Source of the DNA: Acanthosepion pharaonis
Lineage: Eukaryota > Mollusca > Cephalopoda > Sepiida > Sepiidae
Direction of reading: 5' to 3'
Assembly (NCBI GenBank): GCA_903632075.3
Contig: CAHIKZ030000027.1
Location: 2,000,501-2,064,500, forward strand
DNA length: 64,000 bases
The stretch's first letter is position 1; each line of letters starts with the position of its first letter. The notes below the pieces were generated by a model. The model was not told the origin of the DNA and searched no databases. It saw only the letters and a program-made list of their open reading frames with translations. Shown here piece by piece: positions 49,301 to 55,300 of the stretch. The translations under genes were made by a program, and so were the position numbers.

Positions 49301-52300
49301 GGCCGCTTGGGAATACCAGGTGCTCTAAGATGTGCAGGTGGTGTAATGTCGGAATTGTTAATCGGAGAGCCGAGCTATAATTCCAGTTGGGTTCACTTAC
49401 GCGGAAATACCCATGTGAAAGGTATGAATTCACCTCTTCTCCTCGAAACACTTAACATCATAACACTTGCGTCACTAAACCCTTATTATTTTCATTTAGA
49501 TTTCGGCGGAAAGTTGAGTTGTGGTAGGTGTATACGGCGCCGGGCTAAGATCTCGGACCACACCCGAAACTTTGATACGGGGTCCCTCTTTACAACATGT
49601 TGACTTCAAAGTTTCCTAACCTTGGAGCCACACGCCTTCAAAGGAAATTTGTGTGTGGGGAAAGAGCAATGCTTTTTTTTTTAATTACCAAAAATCAGAG
49701 AAATTATCCAGTTTAAATGAACATTTCAGTACATATTCATGAATTATTTACTTTTATAATGAATAGTTTTTTTTTATTTAAAAATATTTGAGAAAATGTT
49801 ATTCGTTTTGTAATAACCACCAATATTTTCATGACTAAATTTTACTCGAAAACAAATCGCAAATTTTTACATTTCTATAAAGATTAATCGATGACGCATC
49901 TCCGCTGAAACAAAGAAACATCCCCGACAAACTGAATTTTCTTACCCCCCCCCAAAAGAAAAACGCTGTCCATGCCTGATGACTTGATGTATTTACTGCT
50001 TGACAGAAGAATTAGGCCAATTAGGGGTTTTTAAGGTTAGTGGTAGACTACGAGTGGAAATTTTCTGTAAACTTTGACGAATGAGATAATCCACAATTTA
50101 TGCTGATACATGGTTTAGCGTCTCTAGATCTGGTGCTGTCAGGCATTTGCACCAAAAAACTCAGAAATGTTTCCTCTAATACGATTCATAGCTAAATAAT
50201 TTGTATATTTTCAACTATATGTTCAACTCGTTATACTTACCTTTCATCACTGAGATAGTGGGATGGAAGTAGGAGAGAGAGAGAGTGAAAGACAGAGAGA
50301 GGCAGACAGAGACGAAGAAAGAAAGAGAAAATGATGTAGACAGAGAAAACGTTGAATTTCGTTTGTCTTGCTAAAAGAATTGGAGTTACACTGCAATCCT
50401 CATAGTAATTGTAATCATATAAGATTTTATTGTAATTTAATTATGTACAATAATGGGTCCTACCATCTTATATAGACAATTCAACTAGAAAAACTGAAAT
50501 TAATACAATACAATGTATAAATACAAATCTGTTTGGGCTGGTGCTACTCTCTGTTAGTTTTTTTTCAGCTACATGCACCAACTATATTACTCCTAAGAAA
50601 TACCCACGAGAACCGCATCCACTAACATCGTTGTTAAAAAAAAAACAAACTATTTCGTTCGAAAACTTTTTATATGAAGATACTTGAAGTTGTGGCTACC
50701 TTCAATGTCGTTGGATTAATAACTCTCGTATAAAAACTGTAAACGTGTAACAGGCAAAGATTGCATGAATGCTGAACTTATCAAGTAGATCTCAGTCTCT
50801 TTATCTGCAGATTATTGGTGCATTCAATATCAGGGATAAAAATAGAACTTGACATGGTATTTTTTCAATGATTAGCAAGCGGAAATACATTCACAACTGC
50901 CTCACTGTCGAGGGAGTGAGCACTTTCGTTTTCAATGGAAATCATTGCTAACCTTTCATCATTTATTGCAGTTCGTAGATAATTTTTTATTAGTTTTAAA
51001 TTGCTGAAACTTCTTTCAGCCCTTGCAACAGTGACTAGTGTAGTAAGCAACACTCGTAATGCAATGCACAAGTTTGAGTGAGTGTCAAATAAGTTATTAC
51101 GAAAAACCATGGGTAGTTTCAGCTTCCGCTTTTTTTTTTTTATTTTTGATGTCCAATTCCTGTTTATGAACTGAGGGAAATCTCTTAATCTCTTTGGATC
51201 ATTCTTCTAGCTCAACATCAAAAGATTTTGCTTGAAATCGTTTGCAGTGCACCTCCAGATTCCTACTTCTCACTGCATTTAAAAGAGGGTCTGAATTTTG
51301 AATGAACCCATAACTTACATTCCATTGGGATAACTGAGAAAGCCGATTATTAGTTGAAGACAAACCCCGCTCAACAAGTTTAGGTAAAAAAGGTCATGAA
51401 GAAAACATTCTTCAAGTGTTTGAACTTCGTCACAGGACTCTTTTTCAAATCTTTGTGACGTCGCACTTGTGATGCAACCCTTTCATCAATATTAATTCCT
51501 TTTGGAATTTCACGCGGTGTCGACAGAGGCATAACCATAGTTTTGAATAAAGCTGCAAGTTGCATTGATCTCCGCGATCATAATATCGGTAGTAACATCA
51601 GAAGACTGCAACAATTGACTCGCTTTGATCACCTGAAACAGAACATCGTACCAAATGATGATGCTAAGTACAAATTTGGAAACTACATTGGAACCCGAAC
51701 GAAGAAGTTCTTTCTTCTATATTTATCGTCACAGTGACGATTTTGATGAAGCAATAAAAACTAAAGGGATGGGACCTGGCAATTCATACATATTAGCGAC
51801 ATCAGATGGAATAAACAAAATGAAGCCTATTAGAAAAGTATATGGAAGCTTAGATCTGGCACAAGGGAGAAGGTATGGAGCATCCAGTGAGGATCGAACT
51901 CACTTTACAGTCGTATTTAATCTAGCGAGACACGCCTGCTAACCATTACACCAGGTCGAAGTCCCCTGGTGTTTTTCTAAGCGTAGCTTAGATGTGGCAC
52001 AAAGCTGAAAGCATGGGGCACAAAGCGAGAATCGAAAGTTGAAAATTGATTGAATGTACCTATAAGAAGCGCTTCATTCACATGCATTTAATATCTAAAC
52101 TTCATTTTCATCATGAGTTTGAATGTGTTGTCTTTATTGTGTTGATTAACGTTTTCATCGAGATTATGACTAATAAAATTAGCATTGGGATAAGATATTT
52201 GTCGTAATGTTCTTCATATTTCAATCAATATAACTGGTTTTGAGTAAATTATATCAAGCCTTTAGAATTTGTTTAGATTTTTTTTTTTAACTAAAACATA

Positions 52301-55300
52301 CCAAACCAGTCATCTGGAAAGAGAAGAGACGATTTAGCAGTTCTGCTCTCATTCTAGCCTAAATAACTGGAAATATTATTAGTGGGATAAAGGTTTCGTA
52401 CACAACAGACAATTAAAAATAGAGAGAACCAAGGGAAATATCAAACACCGCTACAGTAGTAGAAACAGACCAGAACAAAAAAGAAAAAGAAAAGCCTAAC
52501 CAGATTCATGCCTCTCTTCAAAGCATGTTCAAGGTAAATAAATTTACCTTGCACACAGATTAAAAGAACATGACAAAAAAAAAAAAAAAATGCCACCTCA
52601 AGAATATACTGTGGCGTGAATACTTTTTTATAAGAGGATCACATTAAGTATAAACAATCAACTATTCTGTTTAAACGGGGATAGTTGTTTTTATTCAATA
52701 AAAATAATTTCCGGGACTTTTAAATTGTAGTTAGAATGCGATCTACAAAATACTCAGAAAAAGAAAATATCCCCATGTGGAAGGATGCAACATATTCTCG
52801 ATTTTTAATAAAATGTTCGGTGGTAGCAGATCCGGATGTGTCGGTACACCTATGTCAAGCATCTTAGTCGACTGTTTCTTTTAATTGACAGGACATTTTG
52901 ATTAATTGTCCTCTCTAAATCAATGATGCATGAAATTTGTTACGTCATTCCATATTTATTTTGTTTCTTTTTCTTGCTTTGTATGGGTTTCTATTATTAT
53001 ATCAATTATCGTAATCGTGTTTTCACTATTCTTTTCTCTTTTTTTTTAAAATATCTGTTTTTATTGCCGTCTAAATAATTGGCCTTTCGTCCGTAATTTG
53101 GGTTGTAATCATTCTTATGACTAGTGACTTTCATATCTCCCTATACGTATTTTCATTTGAAAAATAATTATGAGTTAGTAAAGCTTATGCACTACTAAGA
53201 TTGCGTTATAAGATTGTATCAGACCTCTCACAATAAAAATCAACATTCTTGGAGACTAATATGTTAATAATTGTGCAAGTGATCTTGAATTTTTCTGACA
53301 TTTTAAAGCCTGTTGTATTCACCACACGATTCTTACCAAAGTATAAATATTTTGGAGTGTTTGGTGATCAATTCGTTTTTAAAGAAAGGGATTGCGTCTG
53401 CCATCGTCTGAGCCGTGTCTAAGTGGTTCATCTTTTGAAAAGAACGGCTTTACAAACCTAATAATGATTGGGTTGATGGTGGAGGAACTTGGCGACAAGC
53501 GAAGCACTGTGGGACATTAAGAGAAAAAAAGATATCGCAGGTCATTCTTTTTTCAACAGAGAAATAGGTCATCCCGATACAAATTTGAAGCTTTTGTTCA
53601 ATGAATAATTGATATTTTCAATTGTGAAATTATTTATCATTGTATTATCCCTATTCACAGGTGTGTGTCGAGTTTTACCTATTACGGATTGCTGCTGAAC
53701 ACCGAACATCTGAGTGGAAACATCTTCCTGAATTTCTTCTTTGGTGCTCTAGTGGAAATCCCAGCGTACATTTTGTGTATGGTTTTACTAAACCGGGTTG
53801 GCAGAAAGAAACTGTATATTGCCTTTATGGTTATTGGGGGAATTTTAGGAGCCATGACAATTTTTCCGCGAATGTATGCTTCAGAAGGTAAGAGAAAATG
53901 ACTGTTATTTTTTCTTTCCTTTCTATAATTTGTTTGGCCATTTGTGCAAGACATGCAATTAGTTGGAATTAAGGAAACATAATTAGTGTGTAGAACTGAA
54001 ACTTAAAGCACTTTCTGTGACAAGGAAACAACCAGTGTAGCAATGTCTTAAATTACCCACATACATATATTTAAAAATTATGTGTGTGTGCATATGTATA
54101 TCTGTCACTATATTTCTGAAGCCTTTGCTTCTACAATTTTTCCACCATTTTGTACAAAACTGCCTTTATTTATTCTTACCAGATAATCCTTTTAATTTGA
54201 TAAATGTGATTTGGATTTTCTTATTCAGATCTACAATGGATCGCAACAACATTGGCCATATTAAGCAGATTGTGCATTACGGGCGAATTTGGGATCATCT
54301 ACCTGCACACGTGTGAATTGTACCCCACCTGTGTGAGAAACGGAGCACTGGGAGCGATGTCTACATTTGCTAGAGTGGGTGGTGTCATAGCTCCTTACCT
54401 AATATTAATGGTATGTAGACTGTGTGATTATATTTGATTCAAACTTTCAAATAAAGCCGAAACTAACGGAAAACGGATGTAGGAAATAAAAAAAAAAGTT
54501 GTAGCAAGATTAAACTTCATTCATTTATTATGACTCATCTTGGCAACAAACTGTATCAAGAAAATCAAGTTTCTGTTATTTACGCACTGATGAGTCAAGA
54601 CATAACTTATGATAGCTGCGTTACGACGCTTCGACGTGGTGTAATAATTAGCAGGCTTGCCTTGGTAGAACAATTACTACTGAGTAGTGTGTTCGATCCT
54701 CACGGGGTGCCCAGATTTTCGTTCTTGTTCCACATTTAAGCCACGCTTAGAAAATCACCATAACAACTTCGTTGTAACAGATGCGCTTGTCAGGCTAGAG
54801 GCATCCAAATAATCAGGGAACTTGGTCAAAGTTTTTTCGAACTGACACAATTTATGTGGTGCTCACGTTCATCCGTAGTGGGTTTTAAGTAGTTGCAAAA
54901 CTGCATTTGAATCCACAATTATTTCCCCTCAATAGTCCCTAGAATAATTTGAAACATAGTCCTTACCACCCACCAAATAACGGTTAAGATAATACAATAG
55001 ATATTCTACCCATGATGCACCATTAATCAGTATATATAAATACTCGAGCCACCCACAAATAAACCCCGCATGCCCTGGAGATTGCGTTTAAGGAGGAAAC
55101 ACTGTCGTCCGCTGGGTGTTGACCTAAATTTTCACTAGGTTAATAAATAAGACTATGAAGACCTGCTCTTCTCATTATCATTTTAGGATTTGTGCCATAT
55201 TTTCTGTCATTGACAGAAACAAATATTGCATTTTTGTAACCCGTGTATGTTCATAGGTATTGAGTTTTGCGACCTTAAACAACGTATCCTTCATCTTAAG

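Larger units (their letters stand above)
48764..53660 (+). other. Gene 2 intron 6 (4.9 kb)
   Basis: Holds the 5S-rRNA-derived segment, a GA-rich tract at 50270-50330, a hAT remnant and a tRNA-type SINE. I recognise nothing in 48770-49130, 49680-50260, 50380-50850 or 52020-53660. Confidence 0.6.

Noticed and set aside
49280..49603. 107-codon ORF
   Set aside because: It runs through the 5S-rRNA-derived segment, so it is not protein-coding in origin.
51882..51957. Functional tRNA gene
   Set aside because: A and B boxes are present but the acceptor and anticodon stems do not pair properly and a SINE tail follows.
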